DNA of 64,000 nt, from the NCBI GenBank assembly GCA_024372625.1, contig CP099605.1, forward strand, positions 2,418,001-2,482,000, read 5' to 3'. Positions within the stretch are counted from its first letter, which is position 1; each line of letters starts with the position of its first letter. Of this stretch, positions 40,936-50,083 are shown in pieces. The stretch comes from Comamonadaceae bacterium OTU4NAUVB1. Its GTDB lineage: Bacteria; Pseudomonadota; Gammaproteobacteria; Burkholderiales; Burkholderiaceae_C. Made by a program: the position numbers and the translations under genes. The notes beneath the pieces are model-generated. The model had not been told where the DNA came from and made no database searches. It saw nothing but the letters and a program-made list of their open reading frames with translations.

Positions 40936-40976
40936 CCCCCGCCCCTGCTATCGCACGGATAGCGACAACCGCTCGG

Positions 40977-41000
40977 AACGCCTGCGCAAGCGGGCGTTTC
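40977..41000 (+). terminator. Hairpin between response regulator and folD, probable weak terminator
   Basis: AACGCCTGC-GCAA-GCGGGCGTT folds into a 9-bp stem (one G-U) closed by a GNRA-type GCAA tetraloop, followed by only TTTCC. A second hairpin GCTATC-GCACG-GATAGC lies at 40947-40963. The short T-run makes termination uncertain; it could also be a folD leader structure. Confidence 0.45.
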
Positions 41001-41023
41001 CACTTGGAAAATCGAACCCTCCC

Positions 41024-41881
41024 ATGACAGCCCAACTCATCGACGGCAACGCCCTTTCGCTCACCCTGCGCGCCGATGTGGCCGCACGCGCCGCGGCGCT
41101 CCGGGCCCGTGGCACCACACCCGGGCTGGCCGTGGTGCTGGTCGGCGACAGCCCCGCCAGCCAGGTGTACGTGCGCAACAAGGTGAAGGCCTGCGAGGAC
41201 AACGGCCTGCATTCCGTGCTGGAGAAATACCCGGCCGACCTCGGCGAGGCCGAACTGCTCGCGCGCGTGGAGGCCCTCAACGCCGACCCCGCCATCCACG
41301 GCATCCTCGTGCAACTGCCCCTGCCCGCGCACATCGACGCGCAGAAGGTGATCGAGACGATCGCACCGCACAAGGACGTCGACGGCTTCCACGTCGCGAG
41401 CGCTGGCGCGCTGATGACCGGCGCGAGCGGCTTCTGGCCCTGCACGCCCTACGGCTGCATGAAGATGCTCGAGTCGATCGGCTGCGATCCGCGCGGCAAG
41501 CACGCGGTGGTCATCGGCCGCAGCAACATCGTCGGCAAGCCGATGGCGCTGATGCTGCTGGCCCGGCACGCCACCGTCACCGTCTGCCACAGCGCCACGC
41601 CCGACCTCGGCGCCTTCACCCGCCAGGCCGACATCGTCGTGGCCGCCGTCGGCAAGCGCAACGTGCTGACGGCCGACATGGTCAAGCCCGGCGCCGTCGT
41701 GATCGACGTCGGCATGAACCGCAACGACGAGGGCAAGCTCTGCGGCGACGTCGACTTCACCGGCGTGCGCGAGGTGGCCGGCTGGATCACGCCGGTGCCC
41801 GGCGGCGTCGGCCCGATGACGATCACGATGCTGCTCGTCAACACGCTCGAAGCGGCCGAACGTGCCGCCGTACCGACTTGA
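41024..41881 (+). CDS. folD: Bifunctional methylene-THF dehydrogenase/methenyl-THF cyclohydrolase FolD
   Basis: Interconverts 5,10-methylene- and 10-formyl-tetrahydrofolate, supplying one-carbon units. The 285-residue protein is full length: [21 protein letters not shown] with the catalytic Lys, [40 protein letters not shown] (NADP-binding loop) and [15 protein letters not shown]. It follows the two-component genes and leads into the M3 peptidase gene 22 bp later. Confidence 0.97.
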   Translation: MTAQLIDGNALSLTLRADVAARAAALRARGTTPGLAVVLVGDSPASQVYVRNKVKACEDNGLHSVLEKYPADLGEAELLARVEALNADPAIHGILVQLPLPAHIDAQKVIETIAPHKDVDGFHVASAGALMTGASGFWPCTPYGCMKMLESIGCDPRGKHAVVIGRSNIVGKPMALMLLARHATVTVCHSATPDLGAFTRQADIVVAAVGKRNVLTADMVKPGAVVIDVGMNRNDEGKLCGDVDFTGVREVAGWITPVPGGVGPMTITMLLVNTLEAAERAAVPT

Positions 41882-41903
41882 ACTTGCCGCCTCGCGGCGC
41901 CAG

Positions 41904-43979
41904 ATGACGACCATGAACCAACCCTTCGCCACGCCGAACCCGCTCCTCGACTTCACCGACCTGCCGCTGTTCGACCGCATCCGGCCCGAACACGTCTCAC
42001 CCGCGGTCGACGCGCTCCTCGCCGAGTCCGAGACCGCGCTGCAGACCGTGACCGCGACGGATTTTCCGGCCGACTGGCTGGCCATCTCCAAGGTGCTGGA
42101 CGTCGCCTCCGAGCGTTTCGGCCGTGCCTGGGGGGCCGTCGGCCACCTGAATGCCGTGGCCGACACGCCCGAGCTGCGTGCCGCCTACAACGAAGCGATG
42201 CCGCGCGTCACTGCGTTCTGGACGCGCCTGGGTTCCGACGAACGGCTGTTCGCCAAGTACAAGGCCATCGACCCCACCACCCTCAATGCCGAACAGCGGC
42301 AGGCCCATCGCAACGCGGTCCGCAATTTCGTGCTCGGCGGCGCGGACCTGCAGGGCGAAGCCAAGGAACGCTACGCCCGAATCCAGGAGCGCCAGGCCGA
42401 ACTGAGCCAGAAGTTCAGCGAGCACGCGCTCGACGCGACCGATGCCTTCGCCTATTACGCCGATGCGAGCGAACTCGAGGGCCTGCCCGAGGACGTGGTC
42501 AGCGCCGCACGCGCGGCCGCCGAGGCGGAAGGCAAGGCTGGCTACAAGCTCACCCTGAAGATGCCTTGCTACCTGCCGGTGATGCAGTTCGCCAAGCGCA
42601 GCGACCTGCGCGAGCGTCTCTACCGTGCCTATGGCACCCGTGCCAGCGACCTCGGCGACCCCGCCTTCGACAACACCGCGCTCATCGCCGAGATCCTCGC
42701 GCTGCGCGAGGAAGAAGCCCGCCTTCTGGGTTACCGGAATTTCGGCGAACTCTCCGTCGTGCCCAAGATGGCCGATTCGCCCGAGCAGGTCGTCAAGTTC
42801 CTGCGCGACCTCGCGATCAAGGCACGGCCGTTCGGCGAGCGCGACCTCGCCGACCTGCGCGCCTTCGCGTCCTCCGAACTTGGTCTGGACGATCCGCAAC
42901 CCTGGGACTGGAGCTACATCGGCGAGAAGCTCAAGGAGGCACGCTATGCCTACAGCGAGCAGGAAGTGAAGCCGTATTTTCCGGCGCCCAAGGTCATGGC
43001 CGGGTTGTTCAAGATCGTCGAGACGCTGTTCGAGGTCGCGATCCGCCGCGACAGCGCGCCGGTCTGGCATCCGACGGTCGAGTTCTACCGCATCGAGCGC
43101 GCGGGCGAACTCGTGGGGCAGTTCTACCTCGACCCGTCGGCGCGCCAGGGCAAGCGCGGCGGTGCATGGATGGACGATGTGCGCGGACGCTGGGTCCGCC
43201 CCGACACCGGCGCGCTGCAGACACCCGTCGCGCAACTGGTGTGCAACTTCGCCGAGGGCGTCGGCGGCAAGCCGCCGCTGCTCACGCACGACGACGTGAC
43301 CACGCTGTTCCATGAGTTCGGCCACGGCCTGCACCACATGCTCACGCGCGTGAACGAACGCGACGTCTCGGGCATCAGCGGCGTCGAATGGGACGCGGTC
43401 GAACTGCCCAGCCAGTTCATGGAGAACTTCTGCTGGGAATGGGACGTCCTGCGCCACATGACCGCACACGTCGATACCGGCGAGCCGCTGCCGCGTGCGC
43501 TGTTCGACAAGATGACGGCGGCCAAGAACTTCCAGAGTGGCCTGCAGACCTTGCGCCAGATCGAGTTGTCGCTCTTCGACATGCTGCTGCACACCGAGTA
43601 CCAGGCCGCGAACGCGCCGGCCGGCGGCGTGCTGGGCCTGCTCGCCGACGTGCGCCGCGAGGTGGCCGTGATGCCATCGCCGTCCTTCAGCCGCACGCCC
43701 AACACCTTCAGCCACATCTTCTCGGGCGGCTACGCGGCCGGCTACTACAGCTACAAGTGGGCCGAGGTGCTGAGCGCCGACGCCTATGCGGCCTTCGAGG
43801 AGACGGTTGGAGACAATGGCGAGCCGAGCGTCGAGACCGGTCGCAGGTACCGCCAGGCGATCCTCGAGGCCGGCGGCAGCCGCAGCGCCATGGAGTCGTT
43901 CAAGGCTTTTCGTGGCCGCGAGCCCCAGCTCGACGCGTTGCTGCGCCACCAGGGGATGGCGGAGGCGCAACCCGCCTGA
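41904..43979 (+). CDS. prlC: Oligopeptidase A (M3 family zinc metallopeptidase)
   Basis: Cytosolic thimet-type oligopeptidase degrading peptides such as cleaved signal peptides. The M3 zinc site is HEFGH at residues 470-474 (LFHEFGHGLHHMLT), followed by the conserved SGISGVEWDAVELPSQFMEN with the third ligand and FSHIFSGGYAAGYYSYKWAEVLSAD near the end. The frame opens at 41862, overlapping folD; ATG 41904 (MTTMNQPFATPNPLL) is chosen because homologues begin with PNPLLDF and it clears the folD stop; ATG 41913 is also possible. 691 residues. Confidence 0.94.
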   Translation: MTTMNQPFATPNPLLDFTDLPLFDRIRPEHVSPAVDALLAESETALQTVTATDFPADWLAISKVLDVASERFGRAWGAVGHLNAVADTPELRAAYNEAMPRVTAFWTRLGSDERLFAKYKAIDPTTLNAEQRQAHRNAVRNFVLGGADLQGEAKERYARIQERQAELSQKFSEHALDATDAFAYYADASELEGLPEDVVSAARAAAEAEGKAGYKLTLKMPCYLPVMQFAKRSDLRERLYRAYGTRASDLGDPAFDNTALIAEILALREEEARLLGYRNFGELSVVPKMADSPEQVVKFLRDLAIKARPFGERDLADLRAFASSELGLDDPQPWDWSYIGEKLKEARYAYSEQEVKPYFPAPKVMAGLFKIVETLFEVAIRRDSAPVWHPTVEFYRIERAGELVGQFYLDPSARQGKRGGAWMDDVRGRWVRPDTGALQTPVAQLVCNFAEGVGGKPPLLTHDDVTTLFHEFGHGLHHMLTRVNERDVSGISGVEWDAVELPSQFMENFCWEWDVLRHMTAHVDTGEPLPRALFDKMTAAKNFQSGLQTLRQIELSLFDMLLHTEYQAANAPAGGVLGLLADVRREVAVMPSPSFSRTPNTFSHIFSGGYAAGYYSYKWAEVLSADAYAAFEETVGDNGEPSVETGRRYRQAILEAGGSRSAMESFKAFRGREPQLDALLRHQGMAEAQPA

Positions 43980-44077
43980 GGGCAAGGCCCGCGGCGCGGG
44001 GGTCGCACGGGTGGTCCGGGCAACGGCGACGTCCTGACATACTCGGGGCCGTCTCCCGCGCATGGAAGCCCGCCCTC

Positions 44078-44737
44078 ATGAAGCTCCCTTTCCCGACCGC
44101 CCTGAAGCTCGCCATCACCCTGCTGGCGACGACGGTCACTGGCACCCCCGCCGTCCTCGCCCAGACGATCTATCGCCATGTCGACCGCAACGGTCAGGTC
44201 GTGTTCTCCGACCAGCCTCCCGCAGCCAACGCGCCGACGATCGCGTCGCCGGGCCCATCGGTCATCGAGGCCAGCACCGCCAGCATGCCCTACGAGGTTC
44301 GCCAGGTCATGCAGCGCTACCCGGTCACGATCTACACGCGCGATGCGTGCGAACCCTGCGACGCAGGACGCGCATTCCTCGAAGCGCGCGGCATCCCTTT
44401 CGACGAGCGCCAGGTCCGGACGGCCGCAGACGGCGACGCGCTGCGGCGCCTGAGCGGTCAGGACGCCCTGCCGCTGTTGGCGATCGGCACGCAGCAACTC
44501 AAGGGCTTCGCGGACACGGAATGGTCCCAATACCTCGACGCGGCCGGCTATCCGAAAAGCATCGCCTTGCCGCCGGGTTATCGCCGTCCCCCGGCACAGC
44601 CCCTGGTGGCGCTCACCGCCGCGCCGCCGGCCACCACGGCCAGCCGCGATCCGTTGCCGAGCCTGAACGCACCCGCGCCCACCACGCCCCCGCCACGCGG
44701 CCCGACACCGCAGAACCCGGCGGGAATCCAGTTCTAG
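44078..44737 (+). CDS. Secreted DUF4124-glutaredoxin fusion protein
   Basis: Predicted exported protein of 219 residues. A signal peptide (ALKLAITLLATTVTGTPAVLA) is followed by a DUF4124-type segment (QTIYRHVDRNGQVVFSDQPP), then a glutaredoxin-like domain at about 80-150 with redox motif Cys91-Glu-Pro-Cys94 (YTRDACEPCDAG) and cis-Pro context DALPLLAIG, and a Pro/Ala-rich tail. It probably acts in envelope thiol-disulfide chemistry; the partner is unknown. It ends adjacent to the convergent rpiA stop with no intergenic base between them. Confidence 0.85.
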   Translation: MKLPFPTALKLAITLLATTVTGTPAVLAQTIYRHVDRNGQVVFSDQPPAANAPTIASPGPSVIEASTASMPYEVRQVMQRYPVTIYTRDACEPCDAGRAFLEARGIPFDERQVRTAADGDALRRLSGQDALPLLAIGTQQLKGFADTEWSQYLDAAGYPKSIALPPGYRRPPAQPLVALTAAPPATTASRDPLPSLNAPAPTTPPPRGPTPQNPAGIQF

Positions 44738-45439
44738 TCAGTCGTCCGTTGCGTCGAAGCGCAACGTCCGTACACCGTCCGGCGTGGCCAGCAGACACAC
44801 GTGGGCACGCTGGTGGGCGAACACGCCGACGGTCACCACGCCGGGCCACTGGCTGACCTGGGTCTCGAAGCCGAGCGGGTCGGCGATCCTCAATCCGGTG
44901 ACGTCGACGATGTGCTGGCCGTTGTCGGTGACCAGCGCCGTGCCATCCTTCTCGCGCACCTGGGCGACCCCGCCCAGGCGTTCGAACTGCCGCATCACAC
45001 GCCGCGCCGCCATCGGAATCACCTCGACCGGCAGCGGGAACGCGCCGAGCACGTCGACCTGCTTGGACGCATCGGCGATGCAGACGAAGCGACGCGACTG
45101 GGCCGCCACGATCTTCTCGCGCGTGAGCGCGGCGCCACCGCCCTTGACCATGAAACCGCGGCCGTCGATCTCGTCGGCCCCGTCGATGTAGACGGCGAGT
45201 TCGTCGACCTCGTTGCTGTCGTACACGCGGATGCCCAGCGCGCGCAGCCGCTCGGTGGAGGCCAGCGAACTCGACACGGCGCCCTCGATGTCGTCCTTGA
45301 TGTCGGCCAGCGCCTCGATGAACTTGTTGACGGTGGAGCCGGTGCCCACCCCGACGATCGCGCCTCTCACGACATGGTCGAGGGCGGCACGACCGACTTG
45401 CGCCTTGAGTTCGTCCTGGGTCAAGCGGGGTGTGGTCAT
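44738..45439 (-). CDS. rpiA: Ribose-5-phosphate isomerase A
   Basis: Pentose phosphate pathway isomerase (ribose-5-P to ribulose-5-P). The 233-residue protein has [16 protein letters not shown], the phosphate-binding [38 protein letters not shown] (catalytic Asp/Glu/Lys set) and [11 protein letters not shown]. It diverges from pyrD with 49 bp between the start codons and converges on the glutaredoxin-like gene. Confidence 0.97.
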   Translation of the reverse strand: MTTPRLTQDELKAQVGRAALDHVVRGAIVGVGTGSTVNKFIEALADIKDDIEGAVSSSLASTERLRALGIRVYDSNEVDELAVYIDGADEIDGRGFMVKGGGAALTREKIVAAQSRRFVCIADASKQVDVLGAFPLPVEVIPMAARRVMRQFERLGGVAQVREKDGTALVTDNGQHIVDVTGLRIADPLGFETQVSQWPGVVTVGVFAHQRAHVCLLATPDGVRTLRFDATDD

Positions 45440-45488
45440 CGGGGAGAATCCTGGGTTGTTCCGAACATTCGAAGCCGGGAATTATCCG

Positions 45489-46556
45489 ATGCCACTGACC
45501 TCGTCCCTCTATGGACTCGCCCGCCCGCTGCTCTTCGGGCTCGATCCCGAGCATGCCCACGAAATCACCCTGGGCGCTCTGGAACGCAGCCAGAACACAC
45601 CGCTCGAGCGGATCTACCGAACCCGGCGCATCGAGGACCCCGTCACGCTGGCCGGGCTGACCTTTCCCAACCGCGTCGGACTCGCCGCCGGGCTCGACAA
45701 GAACGCACGCTGCATCGATGCCTTTTCGGCGATGGGGTTCGGCTTCGTCGAGGTCGGCACCGTCACGCCCCGCTCGCAGCCGGGCAATGCGCGACCCCGC
45801 ATCTTTCGCCTGCCGGCGCGTCAGGCGTTGATCAATCGCCTTGGTTTCAACAACGACGGACTCGACGCCTTCGTCGCCAACGTGCAGCGTGCCCGCTTCC
45901 GCCGCCGCAGCGGAACGCTTCCGATGCTGCTGGGCCTGAACATCGGCAAGAACGCTTCCACGCCGATCGAGGACGCCACGCAGGACTACCTGACGTGCCT
46001 GGAAGGCGTCTACCCGCATGCGGATTACGTGGCGATCAACGTCTCCAGCCCGAACACGGCCAACCTGCGATCGCTGCAGGGCGACGAAGCACTCGATGGT
46101 CTGCTCGGCACGCTGATGGCGCGGCGCGAGCGGCTCGCGCAGGCCCAGGACCGGCGCGTGCCCCTGTTCCTGAAGATCGCGCCCGACCTTTCGACGGACC
46201 AGGTCGACGTGATCGCCACGACCCTCCGGCGCCATGGCGTGGACGGCGTCATCGCGACGAACACCACGCTGTCGCGCGAAGCGGTCCAGGGCATGCCGCA
46301 TGCGGACGAGACAGGCGGGTTGTCGGGCGCGCCGGTGCGCGAGGCCAGCAACCGGGTCATCGCGCAGCTGCGCGGCGCGCTCGGACCGGACTATCCGATC
46401 ATCGGCGTGGGCGGCATCCTGGACGCGGCCGACGCGATCGCCAAGGTGCGCGCGGGCGCCGACGCGGTTCAGATGTACACCGGGCTCATCTACCGGGGAC
46501 CGGGTCTGGTCACGCAGTCGATCCAGGCCCTGCGCGATTCGTCACGGGCGCGTTGA
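45489..46556 (+). CDS. pyrD: Dihydroorotate dehydrogenase (quinone), class 2
   Basis: Membrane-associated FMN enzyme of pyrimidine synthesis feeding electrons to quinone. From ATG 45489 it is 355 residues: the class-2 N-terminal helices ([24 protein letters not shown]), [48 protein letters not shown] with the catalytic Ser, [15 protein letters not shown] and [10 protein letters not shown] for FMN phosphate. The frame is open further upstream but overlaps rpiA. Confidence 0.97.
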   Translation: MPLTSSLYGLARPLLFGLDPEHAHEITLGALERSQNTPLERIYRTRRIEDPVTLAGLTFPNRVGLAAGLDKNARCIDAFSAMGFGFVEVGTVTPRSQPGNARPRIFRLPARQALINRLGFNNDGLDAFVANVQRARFRRRSGTLPMLLGLNIGKNASTPIEDATQDYLTCLEGVYPHADYVAINVSSPNTANLRSLQGDEALDGLLGTLMARRERLAQAQDRRVPLFLKIAPDLSTDQVDVIATTLRRHGVDGVIATNTTLSREAVQGMPHADETGGLSGAPVREASNRVIAQLRGALGPDYPIIGVGGILDAADAIAKVRAGADAVQMYTGLIYRGPGLVTQSIQALRDSSRAR

Positions 46557-46606
46557 AAGAACCTCGGTAGACCCGGCAAGCGCCTGGGCCGGTTGCACGA
46601 TCGCGC

Positions 46607-46918
46607 TCAGCGTCTCGTCGAGATCAGCAGGCCCACCAGCACGCCGACGGCCATCGCGCCGGCCGCGATCTGCCAGGGTTCGTCGTGGGCATAGGCATTG
46701 GCGGTGTTGGCGGCCTCCTTGGCCTTCTGCGCCGCGAGCTTGGCCTTCTCGGCGGCGAGTTCGCGCGCGACGCCGATCTTGGCTTCCAGGCGCTGGCGCA
46801 ATGCCTTGATCTGGGGATTCGCTTCGAGGTCCTTGCCGCCCAGCACGACCTTGAGTTCGCTGGCGATGTCTTCGATCACCGCGTTCGACGCTGCTTCGAG
46901 GTTGTTGGCTGCACTCAT
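46607..46918 (-). CDS. DUF883 (ElaB/YqjD-like) membrane-anchored protein
   Basis: Small ElaB/YqjD/DUF883 protein; E. coli members are stationary-phase inner-membrane proteins that bind ribosomes. The 103 residues from ATG 46918 form an Ala/Lys/Glu-rich amphipathic helix (ELAAEKAKLAAQKAKEAANT) ended by a C-terminal tail anchor (PWQIAAGAMAVGVLVGLLIS) and TRR. Upstream GAACGTTCTC contains no strong ribosome site. Monocistronic. Confidence 0.88.
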   Translation of the reverse strand: MSAANNLEAASNAVIEDIASELKVVLGGKDLEANPQIKALRQRLEAKIGVARELAAEKAKLAAQKAKEAANTANAYAHDEPWQIAAGAMAVGVLVGLLISTRR

Positions 46919-47007
46919 GGGAGAACGTTCCTTGGCATGAAATGCCGGCGAAGTGCCGGCGACTGCGCACGTCCGCAAACGACGTGCCACTTCATGTTAC
47001 AGACGAT

Positions 47008-48111
47008 TCAGGCTGCTTCCAGCATTCGCGCCACATGCGCTCCGATGGCCAGACTGCTGGTCAGGCCAGGTGACTCGATGCCGAACAGGTTGACCAGACC
47101 GGGAATGCCATGCCCGTCCGGGCCCTGGATGCGGAAATCCTCGGCTGGCTCGCCGGGTCCCGAAATCTTGGGACGCATGCCGGCATAGGCTGGCACGAGG
47201 CTGTCGTCCTTCAGTGCCGGCCAGTAGCGACGCACCTCGGCATAGAAACCGGCGCATCGCGCCGGATCGACGACCAGATCGTCGGGCGACGACACCCATT
47301 CCACGTCGGGTCCGAAACGGGCTTGACCGCCCAGATCGAGCGTCAGGTGTACACCGAGCCCGGCCGCCTCGGGCACGGGATAGATGAGCCGCTCGAAGGG
47401 TGCCCTGCCGGCCAGCGTGAAGTAGCTGCCTTTCGCGTAATAGGGCGTCGGAACGAGGTGCGGAGGCATGCCCGCCAGTCTCGTTGCCAGCAAGGGCGCA
47501 TCGAGACCGGCGGCGTTGACCAGCGTCTTGCAACGCACGACCGTGCCATCCTCGAGCGTCAGTTCGATGCCGCCCGGCTCGCAGCGACCTTCCAACACCG
47601 CCGCATGGAACACCACCATGCCACCCATGCCCTCGATGTCGCCCTGGTAGGCCAGCATCAGCGCATGGCTGTCGATGATGCCGGTGCTCGGCGAATGGAG
47701 CGCGGCGCGACAGGCGAGTTGGGGCTCCATCGCCATGGCCTCGTCGGCCGTGAGGAGCGACAGGTCGCTGATGCCGTTGGCAACACCGCTGGCCATGATT
47801 TTCTGCAGGTAGGCGACCTGGGATTCGGAGGTCGCGACGATGAACTTGCCGCATCGCCGATGCGGCACACCGCGCTCCGCGACGTAATCGTAGAGCAGGC
47901 CGCGGCCTTCCACGCAGAGCCGCGCCTTGAGCGAACCCTGCGGGTAATACATCCCGGCATGGATCACTTCACTGCTGCGGGAACTGACACCGGTGCCAAT
48001 CGAAGCGGCGGCCTCGAGCACCATGACTTCGCGTCCCTGCAGGGCCAAAGCGCGTGCCACGGCCAGCCCGACGACACCCGCACCGACGACGACACAATCT
48101 AGATCATTCAT
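47008..48111 (-). CDS. FAD-dependent oxidoreductase, L-2-hydroxyglutarate oxidase-like
   Basis: DAO-family flavoprotein most similar in its motifs to L-2-hydroxyglutarate dehydrogenase/oxidase (LhgO). The 367 residues start with the dinucleotide fold [30 protein letters not shown], then [53 protein letters not shown] and a C-terminal [30 protein letters not shown]-type motifs are typical of L2HGDH. Substrate assignment is by resemblance only. It stands alone. Confidence 0.85.
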   Translation of the reverse strand: MNDLDCVVVGAGVVGLAVARALALQGREVMVLEAAASIGTGVSSRSSEVIHAGMYYPQGSLKARLCVEGRGLLYDYVAERGVPHRRCGKFIVATSESQVAYLQKIMASGVANGISDLSLLTADEAMAMEPQLACRAALHSPSTGIIDSHALMLAYQGDIEGMGGMVVFHAAVLEGRCEPGGIELTLEDGTVVRCKTLVNAAGLDAPLLATRLAGMPPHLVPTPYYAKGSYFTLAGRAPFERLIYPVPEAAGLGVHLTLDLGGQARFGPDVEWVSSPDDLVVDPARCAGFYAEVRRYWPALKDDSLVPAYAGMRPKISGPGEPAEDFRIQGPDGHGIPGLVNLFGIESPGLTSSLAIGAHVARMLEAA

Positions 48112-48152
48112 GCGGCCGGATTATCGCAAGCCCGCATGAAAGCGAGCGACTC

Positions 48153-48443
48153 CTAGCCTCGCGACAACGACGCGTTGACCGCCGGCCAGCGAAAAGTCGC
48201 TGCCCGCATAAAGAGCCGATTGGCTGTAAAACGGGTTGTCATCGCATGAGGAGACAGCCGCATGCGTGTCGAAGTTTTGAGCGAAGTCAGCAGGCTCGCG
48301 AGGCTCAGGGGCTTGGCGGGGTTGGCCGGATCGAGTTCGGGCTCGACGGGCAATTGGGTGGGGTCGGACTCGACGGGGTCCGGCAGGGTGATTTGTGTCG
48401 GCAGATCGGGTGCCGGCAGGGTGGTGCTATAGACGATGGTCAT
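48153..48443 (-). CDS. Hypothetical small protein with strong ribosome-binding site
   Basis: Unrecognised. A 96-codon frame starts at ATG 48443 with AAGGAG about 8 bp upstream. Residues 1-50 are Pro/Asp/Leu-rich and acidic (PTQITLPDPVESDPTQLPVE), and 50-60 is hydrophobic (KPLSLASLLTSLKTS). The last 36 residues (Arg/Thr/Ala-rich) look unlike coding sequence, so the real protein could end earlier through a frameshift, or this may be a decayed gene. It lies between the FAD oxidoreductase and DUF2256 genes in a gene-poor stretch. Confidence 0.5.
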   Translation of the reverse strand: MTIVYSTTLPAPDLPTQITLPDPVESDPTQLPVEPELDPANPAKPLSLASLLTSLKTSTRMRLSPHAMTTRFTANRLFMRAATFRWPAVNASLSRG

Positions 48444-48582
48444 TGTGGAACTCCTTGAATGACTTCGTTCTAGGAGCTGTCGTTCGGCAGCGCGCAAGCA
48501 GCCAAGCCCATTCGACGTCGGTGCCGACCGACACCGGAAACCCACACCGTGCAGGCGCGCGGGACGGGCCCGCGAGCAGGTC

Positions 48583-48729
48583 TCACGCGCCCTCACGCGC
48601 ATTGCGACAGCGCTCCGAGCAGTACTTCACATCGTCCCATGTCTTGCTCCACTTCTTGCGCCAGGCAAAGGGCAAGCCACAGCGACAGCAGATCTTCTGG
48701 GGGAGATCGGCTTTCTTCCGCATCTTCAT
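48583..48729 (-). CDS. DUF2256 domain small zinc-ribbon-like protein
   Basis: A 48-residue DUF2256 protein. It begins MKMRKKADLPQKICCRCG and carries the family signature: a Cys pair C-x2-C (14/17), the conserved FAWRKKWSKTWDDVKYCS core, and a second pair C-x3-C (37/41), which suggests zinc binding. Function of the family is unknown; in many proteobacteria it is a stand-alone gene or is found near cryptochrome/photolyase-type genes, none of which is here. ATG 48729 is preferred; ATG 48723 is alternative. Confidence 0.88.
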   Translation of the reverse strand: MKMRKKADLPQKICCRCGLPFAWRKKWSKTWDDVKYCSERCRNAREGA

Positions 48730-48905
48730 GGGGGTGTCCGAAACGTGTCGAATGAGTTGACCGGGAAGATCACTCGGCTTGGGCAGCCCAGTGTCGTCCA
48801 GTCCGCTTCTCTCATGGAGGGAAATGTCGGTCCGCTGCGCGCGATGCCGGCGTCAATGCCCCGCACACCGAACGGCACGACGGACACGCGACATGCCGCC
48901 CGAGC

Positions 48906-48951
48906 CCCAAAAAGGAAAAAGGGTCAGCAACTCAACGTTGCTGACCCTTTT
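48906..48951 (-). terminator. Intrinsic terminator downstream of tRNA-Pro
   Basis: A 15-bp perfect stem AAAAGGGTCAGCAAC (48917-48931)/GTTGCTGACCCTTTT (48937-48951) with a 5-nt loop, followed on the minus strand by TTTTTCCTTTTT (RC of 48909-48920). It starts 5 bp after the tRNA CCA end. The 180 bp beyond it, up to DUF2256, show no gene. Confidence 0.9.
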
Positions 48952-48956
48952 CATGT

Positions 48957-49033
48957 TGGTCGGTGTGAAAGGATTCGAACCTTCGACCCCTTGCACCCCA
49001 TGCAAGTGCGCTACCAGGCTGCGCCACACACCG
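48957..49033 (-). tRNA. tRNA-Pro (anticodon GGG)
   Basis: A 77-nt cloverleaf with CCA encoded: acceptor CGGTGTG/CACACCG, discriminator A, D-arm GCGCAGCCTGGTAGCGC, anticodon stem CTTGC/GCAAG around loop ATGGGGT (anticodon GGG, reading CCC and CCU), and T-arm with GGTTCGAATCC. It follows the merR-like gene by 10 bp and is followed by a strong terminator, so it may be co-transcribed with the ihfA-merR end of the operon. Confidence 0.96.
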
Positions 49034-49043
49034 AAGCCCGCGA

Positions 49044-49622
49044 TTATAGCTGGCGATGACCTGGGTCGAGAACCAGAAGCATGCGAATTTCGAACAATTC
49101 GCGTCGCAGCTCTTCCCATCGGAGGTGACGCTTTTCGTCGAGCGCAGGCAGCTTCGTTTCGATCGAGGTCCCATGCTTCCCGATTTCCGGGGAAAAGGGC
49201 TCCTGCACCGCCGCATCCCATACCTCGCGATCGATGTCCGTCGCTTCGACCCCGGCCACGCCCTGATCTTCCTCGTCTTCGTCCAGACCTGGCTCGACGC
49301 GGTCGTCCTGAACCCGAACCGTCGTGACGCCTTCCACCACCGCCCTGCGTCGCTCGCGCTCGGACTGTGCCAGTTCCTGGAGCTTGTTGCGGGCGCCGCT
49401 GATCGTGAAACCCTGGTCGTACAACAAGTCGCGGATCCGCCGGATCATGAGCACTTCATGGTGCTGGTAGTAACGACGGTTGCCCCGACGCTTCATGGGG
49501 CGCAATTGCGTGAATTCCTGCTCCCAATAACGCAGCACGTGCGGCTTGACACCACACAACTCGCCGACCTCACCAATGGTGAAGTACCGCTTCGCAGGAA
49601 TGGGTGGGAGCATTTTCTCCAT
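49044..49622 (-). CDS. MerR-family transcriptional regulator
   Basis: MerR-type helix-turn-helix regulator with the conserved position after ihfA in beta/gammaproteobacteria. The N-terminal DNA-binding domain (KRYFTIGEVGELCGVKPHVLRYWEQEFTQLRP ... RRYYQHHEVLMIRRIRDLLYDQG) is about 75 residues; the rest is a charged region without metal-binding Cys, so it is not a classical metal sensor. ATG 49622 gives the MEKMLPPIPAKRYF start; GGAG within it could instead serve ATG 49613. The target is unknown. Confidence 0.88.
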   Translation of the reverse strand: MEKMLPPIPAKRYFTIGEVGELCGVKPHVLRYWEQEFTQLRPMKRRGNRRYYQHHEVLMIRRIRDLLYDQGFTISGARNKLQELAQSERERRRAVVEGVTTVRVQDDRVEPGLDEDEEDQGVAGVEATDIDREVWDAAVQEPFSPEIGKHGTSIETKLPALDEKRHLRWEELRRELFEIRMLLVLDPGHRQL

Positions 49623-49687
49623 TGAAATCAATACGGTGCAAGCCAAACCTCGAAGGTTACTCCACGCGCGTACGGCCGACCAAGCAC

Positions 49688-50083
49688 TTATTCGGCACCC
49701 ACCCGCCAGACCTCGACCTCGGTCACACCACCCTCCGACAGCCCCTCGTCGGGCCCGCCGCCATTCTGGATCTGTTCCTTGAGCTTGGCGCTGGCATGGA
49801 AGGTGGCCACCCGGCGCTCGCCGATCGGTATCGCTTCACCGGTGCGGGGATTGCGGCCTGGACGGGGCGCCTTCATGCGGATCTGGAAATTCCCGAAGCC
49901 GGAGATCTTGACGTCGGTTCCTTCGATCAGGCTGGTCGCGACCAGTTCGAAGAACGCTTCGATCATGTCCTTCGACTCGCGCTTGTTCAACCCGATCTGC
50001 TCGAACAGCAGTTCGGCGAGATGCGCCTTGGTCAGTGCGGGCGTTTCCAATGCTTCGAGCGTGAAATCCATGATCTTGTTCAT
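49688..50083 (-). CDS. ihfA: Integration host factor alpha subunit
   Basis: DNA-bending HU-family protein acting with IhfB in recombination, replication and transcription. The 131 residues contain the canonical body (LTKAHLAELLFEQIGLNKRES, DVKISGFGNFQIRMKAPRPGRNPRTGEAIPIGERRVATFHAS) with the minor-groove-inserting Pro in the RPGRNP arm. It is longer than E. coli IhfA (99) through N- and C-terminal extensions, the latter acidic. The start overlaps the pheT stop by 4 bp (ATGA); ATG 50071 is an alternative. Confidence 0.95.
   Translation of the reverse strand: MNKIMDFTLEALETPALTKAHLAELLFEQIGLNKRESKDMIEAFFELVATSLIEGTDVKISGFGNFQIRMKAPRPGRNPRTGEAIPIGERRVATFHASAKLKEQIQNGGGPDEGLSEGGVTEVEVWRVGAE

Noticed and set aside
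40947..41000. A folate-type riboswitch before folD
   Set aside because: Only two simple hairpins are present, without the conserved core of known tetrahydrofolate riboswitches; a weak terminator is the simpler reading.
48730..48905. A possible gene in the spacer between DUF2256 and the tRNA terminator
   Set aside because: Frames here are short, lack ribosome sites and show no recognisable protein features.
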